From assembly GCA_027559495.1 (NCBI GenBank), contig JAMXSV010000017.1, positions 1,054,001 through 1,118,000 on the forward strand: 64,000 bases of DNA, given 5' to 3'. Numbering within the stretch: position 1 is the stretch's first letter; the number at the start of each line of letters is the position of its first letter. The notes beneath the pieces are model-generated. The model was not told the DNA's origin, did no database searches, and saw only the letters and a list, made by a program, of their open reading frames with translations. Both the position numbers and the translations under genes were made by a program. Shown piece after piece: positions 12,840-24,000 of the stretch. The DNA is from Aurifilum marmelostoma (taxonomy: Eukaryota; Ascomycota; Sordariomycetes; Diaporthales; Cryphonectriaceae).

Positions 12840-13650
12840 AATAACATCCCATTTCTGCAAGAACAACTTGCAAGCTTAACAATTTGGAAAATCGGCCAAT
12901 AGCCTCTTTTAAACATATGCTTATTAAATCCTGTATATTATTCCAGAAAGTTTATAGCTAATTAATGTTTCCTAAATTTTTAATGTTATATGTTTTTGTA
13001 TGCATTATTTGTTGTCTGCTAATCCCTAAGTTGCATAGATATGGTTCGACACCAAAAGATATAAGTAATTACTTGCTGTGAAAACGTTTAGTAATTAATT
13101 AGCAGTATTTATTAGCATAGTTCGGTAGCATAGCATTAGACACTCACATGTTTTAGACAATCCAGTAAGTCCTAATATTTAAGCAATATTCCTTAAGTGC
13201 TTAGATAATTATTCGAAATAATGTTATTTGTTCCTTAGCAGAAGCTCGACTCCCACACTTATTCGCTAGCTCCTGTCTTCTATACAATGCCCCTGGGACT
13301 TGATTTTCTGATAGGCACAGAGACTTGATGTGTATCCATAATCTGCTTTGGGAAGCAGGGGACGATTTTACCACTGGATTAGGTAGTAAGTAATGATTTC
13401 TTGTTCATACAATTTTCTTCTTGTTCCGATTGATTTCCACCTTCGACTTCTCTCTTCCAAATAACTTGAGCTAATCAATACATGTCCATTTCATCTCTCT
13501 AGATCTTACTACAATTCAAGTACTAATGTGTCCAAGAATTAAGGACTTCCTAATGACTGTACACAATACGCCTCTTAGTTCCGTATAACACACGTGCAAA
13601 GACCTCAACACTCTTATAAGCAATTAACTCAAGCTACTGGAACTATTCAC
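12840..13650. other. AT-rich block, possible decayed repeat
   Basis: This block is rich in TTAAT/ATTAAT words and much lower in GC than the flanking genes, with no usable reading frame. Such blocks in Sordariomycetes often come from repeat-induced point mutation of transposons, which turns C into T. That origin is inference: no partner copy is visible in the window. Confidence 0.35.
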
Positions 13651-14878
13651 GCAACAATATCCAAAACAGAAGTATAAGGGTTCTTGAGATGTGTCTTATA
13701 CAACAGAAGAAGAGCACATTATCAAGTCTCAGATCTGTCTTTGGATGTGCTCCCATCCACTGCGTGCTTATTGTAATTGAATGAATTGTAACACTCACAC
13801 TGATACTTGAAGAGGCTGGTAGGACGCAATATGGGGCATGTCTAAGGTGTTCACCATCCCATAGCGTCATCCCCAGAGGTCAGAGGAGACCCAAAGAGAC
13901 ACACAGTCTCTATGCATGCAACACACCCTGCAACCAATTCAAGTATGAAAAATAGATCGCCTGGGCTGTGGCAGTTATTGGCAAGAGAACATCACCTATG
14001 TTTTCTCAGGTTTCATAGAAAAACTAGAGCCGGTCATCCATAGGTCCGAGCCTTATGAAGACACTCACTCGCCAAGTTGCTACCATCGTCTCTAGCCTCA
14101 ACCTACAGAACCACCACACCTGACCACCTGCACTATTGGTCTGCTATTTTCAAGACACACATCTCCTTCTGAGCCTAGCCTCACAATGTCGACTCATCCT
14201 CTCAACGTACTTGTCCAGTACCACTGTACCCCCGAAGAATCCCATTTGCATGCCCCTAGCGAAGTGATTTCCGTGCCGTGGTCCCCAAGAAACGGCAGCA
14301 CTCCCCTGGTTGGGGGTGATTCAGGCCGGCGTGAGGCCGGGTCCTCCTGCTAAAACATCAGTATGTGCGTAATAATAGTCTAATAGTGATAGCAGAGCCG
14401 CAGCGTAGATTTTCCTTCTTCTTCTCTATTTCATTCTTTAATTGTTCGCCGGCCCAAAGGGTACGCCTGGAAAATGAACAAGAATAGGGTCCTCATCACT
14501 AGCGTTTCGAGGTCCCATCCTGCTGCCCCTTCGACCCGCTACCACCAGCTACCTCGTAAAATACTCATGTCTTCATGCTCGGAGTTTCTTGATCCCCTAT
14601 TTTAAGGGTGAGGGCGTCCATCTATCGGCTACTGATGTGTGGAATATCTCCAGACCTCACAACTGGGAAAGATAAGGGTGGGAGTTGCAACACGCTTACA
14701 CTATATCTAAGGGTTTCGACCTTTAATTACGATGACCACATATTGATGACGGCGAAGGTAATTATCGCAAAGACAACGCGTTCTTACTTGGATATCTTAA
14801 AAATAGGAATAATGGACAAAACTCTGGCATGCCCCTTGAGCAACTAATCTTGACATGGAAGGAACAAAACTGAAAGGA

Positions 14879-14894
14879 GGGGGGGGGGGGGGGG
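14879..14894 (+). repeat. poly-G tract, 16 bases
   Basis: This is the longest pure G run in the window, in non-coding DNA. Similar runs of 11-15 recur through the gene-free regions. Confidence 0.9.
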
Positions 14895-15034
14895 TCGGCT
14901 CTTCCCCAATCCTTCCCTACCCTCTAGGTATTCACTTTCTCCTGTTCTCCTCACGTCCCAGAAGTCAAGGATTAATTAGCTCAAGGCGTCACTGTCCCTG
15001 CTAAACTAAAGGCTTGATTACCTTCCCCCGCCCT

Positions 15035-15049
15035 CCCCCCCGGGGGGGG
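15035..15049. repeat. C7G8 near-perfect palindrome
   Basis: Seven C residues are followed directly by eight G residues, able to fold back on themselves. It lies in non-coding DNA 150 bp from the 16-base poly-G tract. Confidence 0.85.
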
Positions 15050-15911
15050 CTTCTGATCAGACCTATAGGATGTAAAGCACAACTTAAGTATTCGACCCTA
15101 TCGACCTTGTCCCTGTCGTTGAGTGGACATGTTTGGCAACATTGAAGTTACATGGCGTGTGTAGAAGCTGTGCGACTGCAGACGAACCCATTAAAGGAAG
15201 TACTTTGGTAGTCTTGGCTCAAACCTTCTCGGCGCGCCCCTGCGACTCGGATCGTATGGTCCTGAAAGGTTGGACTAGGATACGAGACAAGAGTTGCTCA
15301 GTTGTCCCGACCTTGCAATCTCATCTGACTGTTTTATACCTAGGTAGGCGAGCTTATTATAGGATGAGGTAGGTGTTCAGTACTGTAGATGGGTTGTATA
15401 TAGACGGGATTTTATTAGCATAAAACGACATGTTGTGAGGGACCTTTGGTACTTAAGTACCCCATATACGTTACGTAGCGTGCCATTGAACTCCCTCCAG
15501 TTCCGAAAACGACGGAGTTTTAGTAAGGCAGCCCCTTTGTAAATTTTTCACAGTCACATCTCTTACTCGTAATCGGTAGTGCGAGGTGAGACACGCTCTA
15601 GATGAGCAGGGAGTAGGGACTTATAGTAATAGGGTACTTGATATTAAGGCGCCAAGAAGTGGTGCAGCTAGATAGAATGACCTTGTGACACCCAAGAGGT
15701 AGTATTGGCGCCTAGAAGAATGATAAGTATGTCTTCGAAACGACGCCTGGTCGATATAGTTGCCTCCACCTGGCACAGCGTTTAATCACTCATTCACTCC
15801 TCTTGTCACCAGAAATGGAAATGGGCCGTAAAGAACCCAAGGTATAGAAACACACATGCGATCATTTGTATCTATAATTAAGAGGTTAGTTTGTAGCCGA
15901 AAAAAGGGGTG

Positions 15912-16353
15912 TCACGTAACACGGCGTCTCGAGACTCGCTTGTCTCGAGAGATGTAGGGATCGAGGAGACCAAGTACAGCATGGCGTCGGAGAAGAGCGG
16001 TCTGGCCCCCCAACATATTGGAGATTGATGTAGTGCAACAGATGACAAGCAATACAGAAGCATGAGAGAATCTCGAAGGAGGAGAGCAGGATTCAACTTC
16101 GAGCATCAGCCAGAGTCCCACGGGAGCAGCAGGTAGGCCCGCTGCTGAAGCCTCGTTGTCTAACTCGGGAGGCCTTCCCAAGGGCTTTCCAGGCTGCGAG
16201 ACACAGTCATGTTCGCAAAAGTCGTCGGTCAAGATATCATGTGGTGACGACGGATATAGCCGTTCCGCCTTGTGAGAGGTGTCACGGCTCAGAGAAGAGA
16301 CCTCGATCTCGGACGTGATTCGTCACCTCATCTGGCTCAGAATATGACGACAT
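15912..16353 (-). pseudogene. possible broken small gene, unrecognised
   Basis: On the minus strand an ATG at 16353 opens 23 codons beginning MSSYSEPDEV and stops at 16282. An overlapping frame, beginning after the stop just upstream of it, then stays open to 15,912 with an acidic, Pro-rich translation (residues such as SQPGKPLGRPPELDNEA). The pattern fits a small gene with a frame break or an unplaced intron, but no family is recognised and chance is a real alternative. Confidence 0.2.
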
Positions 16354-17854
16354 TGGGCAGGCGAACCCTTCCTCGCTTGTGCCATGACACCTATATGGAA
16401 AATCGAGCTAGGTAGAGAGACGGATATGCGATGAGATTGTGGAGAGTAAAAGACTATATCTCATCACCAATGTTGATTCTCTTCAAATCACGGAAAAAGA
16501 AGAATAGTAAGGTAGGAAAGGACACACCAAGGAAAGGAAAAAAATCAAAGCAGAGACGAAATGAACACACACAACCAGAAGCAAAGGAGAGAGAGCAGGT
16601 AAGGAAAGACTCCAACACTGTCCATTCATCGTGAAGCGTAATAAAAGGATCTTAACCCAATCTGATCCCCCGCTCAGTCTGACTTTGAGCTTGGGAGGAC
16701 GACATGGTGTGATCAGCTCTCCATCCTGACCCTATCAGTGACTAGAAAGTCCTGAAAAAGAGACAGCGGACCTTGGATGACCGAGACCTGTTGCAGAAAG
16801 GGGGACCCAAAGACATTTCTCTGCCGCATGTGCCCGTGACGCACCTGATTGATCCATTGTTACTGTAGAGGAATGTGTGTCGTGGATTTGTTTTGCCGTC
16901 GAAGCCGGATCGTTGGTGCAAACCGAGGTGAGCCTGTAACTGCTGAGTTGAGACAAGCGCGAAAATGACGGCCAGGGTGATGATCTGTGGCAGGCAAAGC
17001 AACAGAGAAGATGGTGTGCACCTCGTGCAGGCCCGCTAATGCACCTTGAAGGGTGACAGAAGATGCTGTTGTGGTTGAAAATGTTTAGACTAGTCGATGA
17101 TTCGCATGGATGGTGCCGAAGGAGGGGGATCCAAGGAAAACCTGTCGTAACTGACAACCGCATCTCGAGAAAAATAAATGAAAAGAAAAGGAGAAAGAAA
17201 GAAATGTGTGCTTCAAATTGGCATCGCAACGGCTCGATACTCCCGCATCCAGTAGAGTGTGGTTTATCAGGAGAGGGAGAGTAGGGATCGTCGGATCATC
17301 TCGCCATTCAACGCGCCAAACTTAGCCCTCTTGGAACCTTGCCGCAGCTGCCGCAGCCCAATGAGAAGAAGTGGTACCTGACCTACTCGTGCCAAGCCCG
17401 TCGTGATCGTCCTCATATTCAAAGATTGTTGATCTGAAGATGATCATGTCAGCCAGTAGTACTACGGAGGATCGAGGTATTACATGAATCTTGGATAACC
17501 GAGACGGGTGAAGGGAAGGTGGATTCCTTTCTCTTTCTTTTCTCTGCCAAGGATCGAGTCGCATGTTCAGAGTGGCTGTGCTGCAGTAGCAAGAAGAGCC
17601 CTCCGGAACGACTGGAAATATTATGTCTAGCCTTCAGAGAGGGACCACAAGAGAAAGCAATGACTCACAGAACCGAACAGCCGGACATTTCGCTTGGCAA
17701 AACGTCCTCGCAAAGGGAACCTCTAAGGATCCTGCTCTGGAGATGACACCCTATTCCCCTGGGGGGCCCCCAAAGGAGCAGCTGCGGACAGACTTTGCAG
17801 ACCAAACAAGGCGTGTAGAAGGCCTGAAGCAGCCACTCCAATCGACAGGTACGA

Positions 17855-18031
17855 CTATTTTCTCCTTTCCACAGCCAGTGTGCAGGCACGGCAGGTGCGT
17901 AGCTGGCAGTAGCGACACTCGAAGATCATGTACAGTGGGCCGTTGTGACAGACGTTGCAGTTCCACACCATCAAGGTGTTGTCTGATTTGAGGACCTGGA
18001 AGGAGTGGGCACAAGTGTTCTTGGCAGCCAT
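17855..18031 (-). CDS. small Cys-rich zinc-ribbon-like protein, 58 aa
   Basis: This single-exon frame encodes 58 residues from an ATG at 18031 to a TAG at 17855. It contains three CxxC pairs: C25-x2-C28 (WNCNVCHNGP), C39-x2-C42 (FECRYC) and C47-x2-C50 (TCRAC), plus C7 and H9 upstream. The spacing suggests binding of one or two zinc ions. The pattern W-x-C-x2-C-H-x-G-P followed by IFEC-x2-C resembles small uncharacterised proteins I recall from Pezizomycotina; that comparison is from memory. No signal peptide or membrane segment is visible. It is the only convincing gene in the 11-26 kb desert. The role is unknown. A second exon cannot be excluded. Confidence 0.6.
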   Translation of the reverse strand: MAAKNTCAHSFQVLKSDNTLMVWNCNVCHNGPLYMIFECRYCQLRTCRACTLAVERRK

Positions 18032-21000
18032 TGCAGTAGGTCTTTTTAGCTATTTTTTTTTCTTTCTGTTTTCTTTTTCCTTCTTTTCCGAGGCAAAAGA
18101 TGCGCTGAACGATCGAGCTGGTAATTGACGGGGCAATATCGTCACGAGGCAAGGCACAATGAAACGACAAGCAAGCGGCAGTTCCTGATGTCGGAAAGGA
18201 AGGAAAAACAAGGCGGCGGGGCGGTCAAATAGTGGAAACCCTAGGTAGTGACATTTCTGGGGTCAGCGGAGATCGCGGTCGATGCCGAAGGGCGTAGATG
18301 GTTCTTGATATACTTCGACAGGGGAAGCCTGACTTGCCTGAGCTTGTTCTAAAATCGGCACTCTCGGGGCGAACTCAAAATACACTGAGATCTAATCAGC
18401 GACGGCTTAACGTCGCCTCTCGGGAGAGGAAACGAGATAAAACCTATGACCCATGAGGGCACAGAAATGAACACAGGAAAGGGCTGGAGGTGACCGTTGA
18501 GTACTCGTAATGGAGATTGCGAATATAATAAACTCGCTGGCTCAAACGGTATGCGTGAGTGTTCTGTGGGAGGGAGGAAGGCGTGTGCCTTGGAAAGAGC
18601 CACTTGAGGTGCCTTCAAAGGATTGATGTTACTTTGGTAGTAACAACTGGCGATGTGGGAGCATACCACAGCACAGCGGCCCTTCGAGGTTGCACACAAG
18701 GTAAAGGCACTTGGGCTTGTCATGGGCTCAAAAAACCAACGGACAGCGGCGAGAGACTTACGTTTTGGTGTTGGCGACTTGCCGATCTGTTTGTTCTCAA
18801 GGTCTACACACCTCAGGAAGCTGTCCAGTCGAGGGAGCCTGGAGGGCCACAGAAAGGGGAAGTCTAGTTAGAGACAGCGAGGCGAGACATGTATTGTTGG
18901 CAAAATGCTTGGGTAAAGTCAATTTGTTTGACGCAGAAGGCTCTCTGTGGTCTGCTCCTGCTGTACGTGGAATCCTCCAGGTGGCAGGTGTGATGTTCCG
19001 AAAGTTTTTGGCTTATTGTTCTGGGATGGAAGAGAAGGAGTACTAGTGACGGGAGGAAGCTCAACGAGGGAGGGCTCAAGGTTCTTATTCACTTGTCTTC
19101 TTGCTTAGACGTCCGTATGTGGGCTGGAAACAAAACCGGATGGACCACAAGCGATCCGCCCCGGTGGTGGGTCTACCAATGGCAATATGTGTACATCCTC
19201 ATGCACGAATTGCTAGCCACAAACCCATGACAGCCATGTCATTTGCCGATAGAAACAGGACAGGGTAACCTGATTCCATGATGGACAGGCTGGAATAGGC
19301 CTTTGTGATACACGAAAAATAAGAGGCAACCTCGGAGAAAGTGCACCGGCCGGGAGGGGGGGGGGGTGGGGTGTGAGACTGGTTGGCAACTGTTGCGATG
19401 GCACACATTGAGTTCAACATAGCACTGGGTGGCACAATGCTTAGCTGATGCGAGACGAGGTTGAGATGATTGATAGGGTGAGCGTGAAAGCAGGGGAGGC
19501 ACAAGAGGTACAGTACCAGGCCTGAAGACATGCAAGATGTAGAAGATACAAAGCACACAGCACGCGATGATTTTGTTGAGGATTCTGGGCCGTGATGAGC
19601 CGCTGCATATGTATTACATGCATTCAATGTAGCCCTTGGTCGAATGGGAAGCAGAAACCAAGAGGTTCCACGCCGTCCCTTGTCACATATGGGGGCATGG
19701 CGCCCTTGCTGAGGTACATATATAAGGGTACCTATACGCGTAACCCCTCTTTAGAACAAGCCTCTGCGACCTTGATCTCCTCATCGGGATCAGTCACCCT
19801 GTAATGGAGGGGAGAAGGCACATACTGTGCAAGGGCAAGGCTGATGTTTTGGCGATTAGAGAGAAGGAAACATCTGATGGCCCAGTCGGATTCAATCTTG
19901 GCTATACTATCCCTGACGTGTTTGACATTCCGCTGCCAAAATGTGGGCTGCCGTTCAGTAAGCACCTTGAAAACTAAGGACCTGGCAGGTCGTGAGAACG
20001 GACAACCGTGCAAGCCAAGATGCATGTGGTGTTTGGATTCCACATGATTAATGCTGTCAAACGAATCGAGCAATCTATTCAGCATGCTAAGTAAATGCAG
20101 TTCATTGGGAAAAGCCAGCTAGTCAGATCAAGGCTCCTGCCCTCACTCGCCGTTCTCCCATACCGAGGTGCGAACCTAGCGAAACTCTATTATCACACCG
20201 AGAAGCTTTGATCGTTGAACGGTGCTGTCGTCGCACCTCCAAACCAGCAGGGGTGCTTCATGCTTTGCAGATGGTTGATCAGGCCCGTCTCGTGGTGTCG
20301 ACGCGGAGTCTTTGCTCATCCAGTCTCTGGACGGCATGACCTTGCCGAGCATTGTTCCTGAGGGTTCCCAACTGGAACAATTTTATTCCTGTGAGCTCAG
20401 CATAGAATCATCTATGATCAAACCGCGCGCGTGCCGCAGGAAACCTGAAGCAGCCTTCCCGGCGAATGCAGGCTGCACACGCCAAGTTGAGGGTCAAGAC
20501 AAGGCATGGGGCCTCGCTGACGAGCATCTGGAGGGAAAGATTGGACACGGCTTCGAACCGGCCATCCTCAGCATCGCTTCCCCCCCTGACCGCTTACAGA
20601 ACTGCCGTACGCGCGCGTGGTGTTTCTACATGTGTATCGAGGGGCCAGGTGGTGTGGCAAGGATTCAGACAAACTGGAGACGCATGCTGCAGAGGAGGCA
20701 AAGAGGAAGGTGGGTCGAGGTGGGACTTTTCTTCCCAAGGGCTTACTGAGTTGCCCCGAGCAGGAAGAGGAGCTTTGGGTGGTGCGACATTGTATAATGT
20801 ATAGTTTGCTTAACTAAAAAATAAAATAAAAAAGAAATCCCACAAAAATAGATGAATCAATGAAGAAAGAAAGATGACTAATGGTTTGGAAATCAAGATA
20901 TAAATACAGCTACCGGCGTACAAAGAGACAAAAAGGAAGGGGGACTCCTCATCTGTACTGTACCTGCCCTGGGCAAGAGCTATCCCAAGGTACGTTGTGC

Positions 21001-24000
21001 CATGCAGTGTTGTCCGTATTGGGTGAGCTGCTTGCAACCCCTGCGCAGCGGTACATCCCGGTTGGGTGTGCTGTGTGGGTTCCTGGGGCTCCTTCCTGCT
21101 GGGATGCTGGGGTCAAGGTGTCCTCTGGCAGGTCTGGACACAGTGGCAGGCAGGCAGGCAGGCAGGCAGGCACCGGGGCTACCGAGGTTCACTGGTGCTG
21201 TTCCGGCACTGGCTTGTCTGTGTCACTTGTCAACCCCCCACTAAACAGGGGTCGGCACACTTTGGTGGGGTGCAAGGTACTTAAGTACTGCAGGTGGCTA
21301 TGTACATTGTTATTCCCGAAGCAAGCCTTCCTCATTCTGACTTTCGATCTTTTTCTGTTGTATGTTCCTTCCCAAGGTTCTTTTGTTCCTGGCCTGCTTT
21401 GCTTTTGCTGAGATGGTTCTTTCCCCTTACTCTCCTCTTCAACACAACAACAATTCTCACACATCAGATCCCATTTACCCTGGCCACAATCATATTTCGG
21501 CTCAGTTCTGCTCTGATGCCAATAAACCCTGGGTCAACAGATGCCAGGACGAATAGTGGCCACTGTCAGCACATCTTCCCAGACAAGAAGAGCCAATCAA
21601 CAGCTCAGCCTCATCGCGTCATCATCTGTGGCCTGCATCACCAAAACCCCCATCCTACAGCCGAGACACTTACTTTGGCACTTGACATGAATAGCGGTAC
21701 CTAGTAAAACGCATTACCTACTGACTGCATAGTTCACAGGGTGCACAGATGGAGACCGCATACAGCTTTTTGATCTAGTCACAGCCAGGGCTGCATGAAT
21801 GAGACGCCTCACTGTTCTGTTTTTTTCTTTCCGACAATCCTTGTGCTGCCCTCGAGTTCTACTCACCTCGATGGGCTCTCACTGGTCTAGAAATGGCTGA
21901 CCCCGAGCGCGCCATCAGCCCTTCCTGTCATTTGTTTCATACCCCTGTAGTGCCTCGGCCCCGAGCTTCGAGGCCTCGCCGTGGCAATTCTGCTTTTTCC
22001 GTCCCGATGGGGATGTTTTGCGCCCGCTATCTGCTGTCTGACATCCGGCGCCTGATATCAGGTCTGATATACGCGGCCACGGTATCTGACAGGGGCCAGA
22101 TTCTCATCCGTGGCTTGGCGAACACCATGCGATCTTTCGGAATATATCCGACAAGGCTTCGAGACGAGTACCATGGTACGGACGGTCGAGACCCCCTCGT
22201 ACAGGATACATAAGGTTTGCTGCTGGCTGGTCAGCGTATCGCCACAGCGCTCGACCTCGACTCCTTGCCACCCCGTCCTGTGGTGTCGATCCAAGCATGG
22301 AAGCGGGGATAGCAACCGCAAATCCCGATTAGCTTACGCTGCGGGCACAGGTTGTGACGGGCGTAGACTAGGAGGGAAGGGTGTATTGCGCGGCTGTTGT
22401 GAGCAGGGGCCCGAAATTGAAAGGGAAAAGAGATGCGGTATCTGCTGCCTCCGTCTTTTTATGCACTCCATCCTGCACTGCTGCGGCGGTGGCGTCACAC
22501 TCCCTCGCCTAGACAAGACTCTACGGGGTTCTCCAGTCGTGGCTGCGCGAAAGCCGTACACCAAGACCAAGCCGCAGCAGCATAAAGCCGGCGGCTCCTT
22601 GTTGGTCCTGCGCGCGGGGAACAAACACCTCAGGCAGGAGCTGGAACAACAATCCTGGGGAGCGATCACAGCCGCACAGCGAGAGCCATGCTGCGAAGGC
22701 GCATCGCGCGACGATCACGAGGGGAACAGCTCACAAGTTAAAATTCAAGGAGACCACTTCCGGCGGGCCAACGCACCCTGTCTGCAACGTGCGTCTAAGC
22801 GAGGCCGTCTGCAGCGCCTCACGATCCTAAAGCCGCCCTACGGTCGTTACCCTGCACGTCGTTCAAATGTTACACCTATCCTTCAAGGATTCTAGGCCGT
22901 TTAGACTTGAGGCTCTCGGCTGCCTCCGAGCACGATCTAATCCTTTCACAACTAGCTATGCGCCACGGACCAATACACAGCGCCAGGAAAGCTCCTTAGC
23001 AGGTTGTCGTTCAGAAATCATGTTCACGTATGGGCTGCCGGAACAAGTGTCGACATGGATCTCAGCTCTGTAACCACTTGGAGACACTGACCATGCTGCA
23101 TCTTCACGCCGTATCCTGGCCCGTCTCGCACAGGCCCAGTGCACTGGGCATCCATGCAAGCCGGCTCGTGCTTGTCGCTGGATGTGAGAGACACCATTAA
23201 TCGATCAGCATGGTTTATCTTGACCGGTCCTTAATAAATCAGACTGACCAGGTAGACACGCAATAGTTTTGTTTCTTTTATGCAGCTATTCTCGGGTACA
23301 GCACCCCGAGGCTTATCGCAAGGCATGCTGGTGCCACGAAAATCAGATTCGTCACGCACAAGGGGACAGTGACTTGCGAAGTCAGTTTGAAGATGCGAAT
23401 AGGCGCACGAATCACATTGACGGCGAGGTGACCCAAGTCTGGGATGAATGGACATGGGGACTGGTGACCACCCTTTCCCGAGGTTGACGGATGCGCGTCT
23501 CCCTCCACCCTCCACTACAACCCTGTGGTCTGAGGGACCAAAGTTCTGGCCATGCAGGACGCTCTGTTCAATCTGGAACAGCGTTACCGCGAGCCTACAG
23601 ACTGGTAGCTATCAAAACACCATGTCCCGCACAATCTATGTGATTTGTGACAAAGAAAGAAGAAGAAGTACAAAGGGTTGACGGCTGAGCCTGGACGACG
23701 ATCTTCGCTGGGGCGCTGGCCCCAACAGATCATCCTCGAGGCCGTTTCTGAGACCTGAGAGGATGGCTGCAGCTCACCGGTCGGCTTCGAGCACACCATG
23801 ACCATGGGTCCCTCCTGCAGCCGTGTCCTCATCTGGAACTAGCTCGCTGTTGGCAAGCCGAATGAAGGCCCTCTTGGACCACGCCTTCAGGTTCAGCGTC
23901 TGCTTACTATGGGGCAGACCGAACAGAAGTTCTATAGAATGAGCCGGTTTCTCATAGAAAACTTTATATTTGCGACGCGAGTATATTTATCAGGCATCAC

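Larger units (their letters stand above)
11321..17854. other. gene desert, left part
   Basis: No gene can be supported across about 6.5 kb. Composition varies sharply: roughly 12,840-13,650 is strongly AT-rich, while 14,870-15,060 holds a 16-base poly-G and a C7G8 palindrome. No transposase, reverse transcriptase, terminal repeat or target-site duplication was recognised. The region may contain decayed mobile DNA, but nothing in it identifies a family. A weak, broken reading frame near 15,912-16,353 is listed separately. Confidence 0.55.

Noticed and set aside
16735..17002. Minus-strand frame that looks like a small secreted protein (hydrophobic start, three Cys)
   Set aside because: There is no ATG: the frame is preceded by a stop and begins only with TTG. 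A spliced upstream ATG exon could not be found.
19732..20085. 117-codon minus-strand ATG frame
   Set aside because: The translation is fairly even in composition but has no known motif, no splice context and no supporting neighbour. I could not separate it from chance.
22110..22895. 261-codon plus-strand frame
   Set aside because: It begins at GTG, not ATG, and the protein is Cys/Arg-rich in a way typical of non-coding GC-rich DNA.
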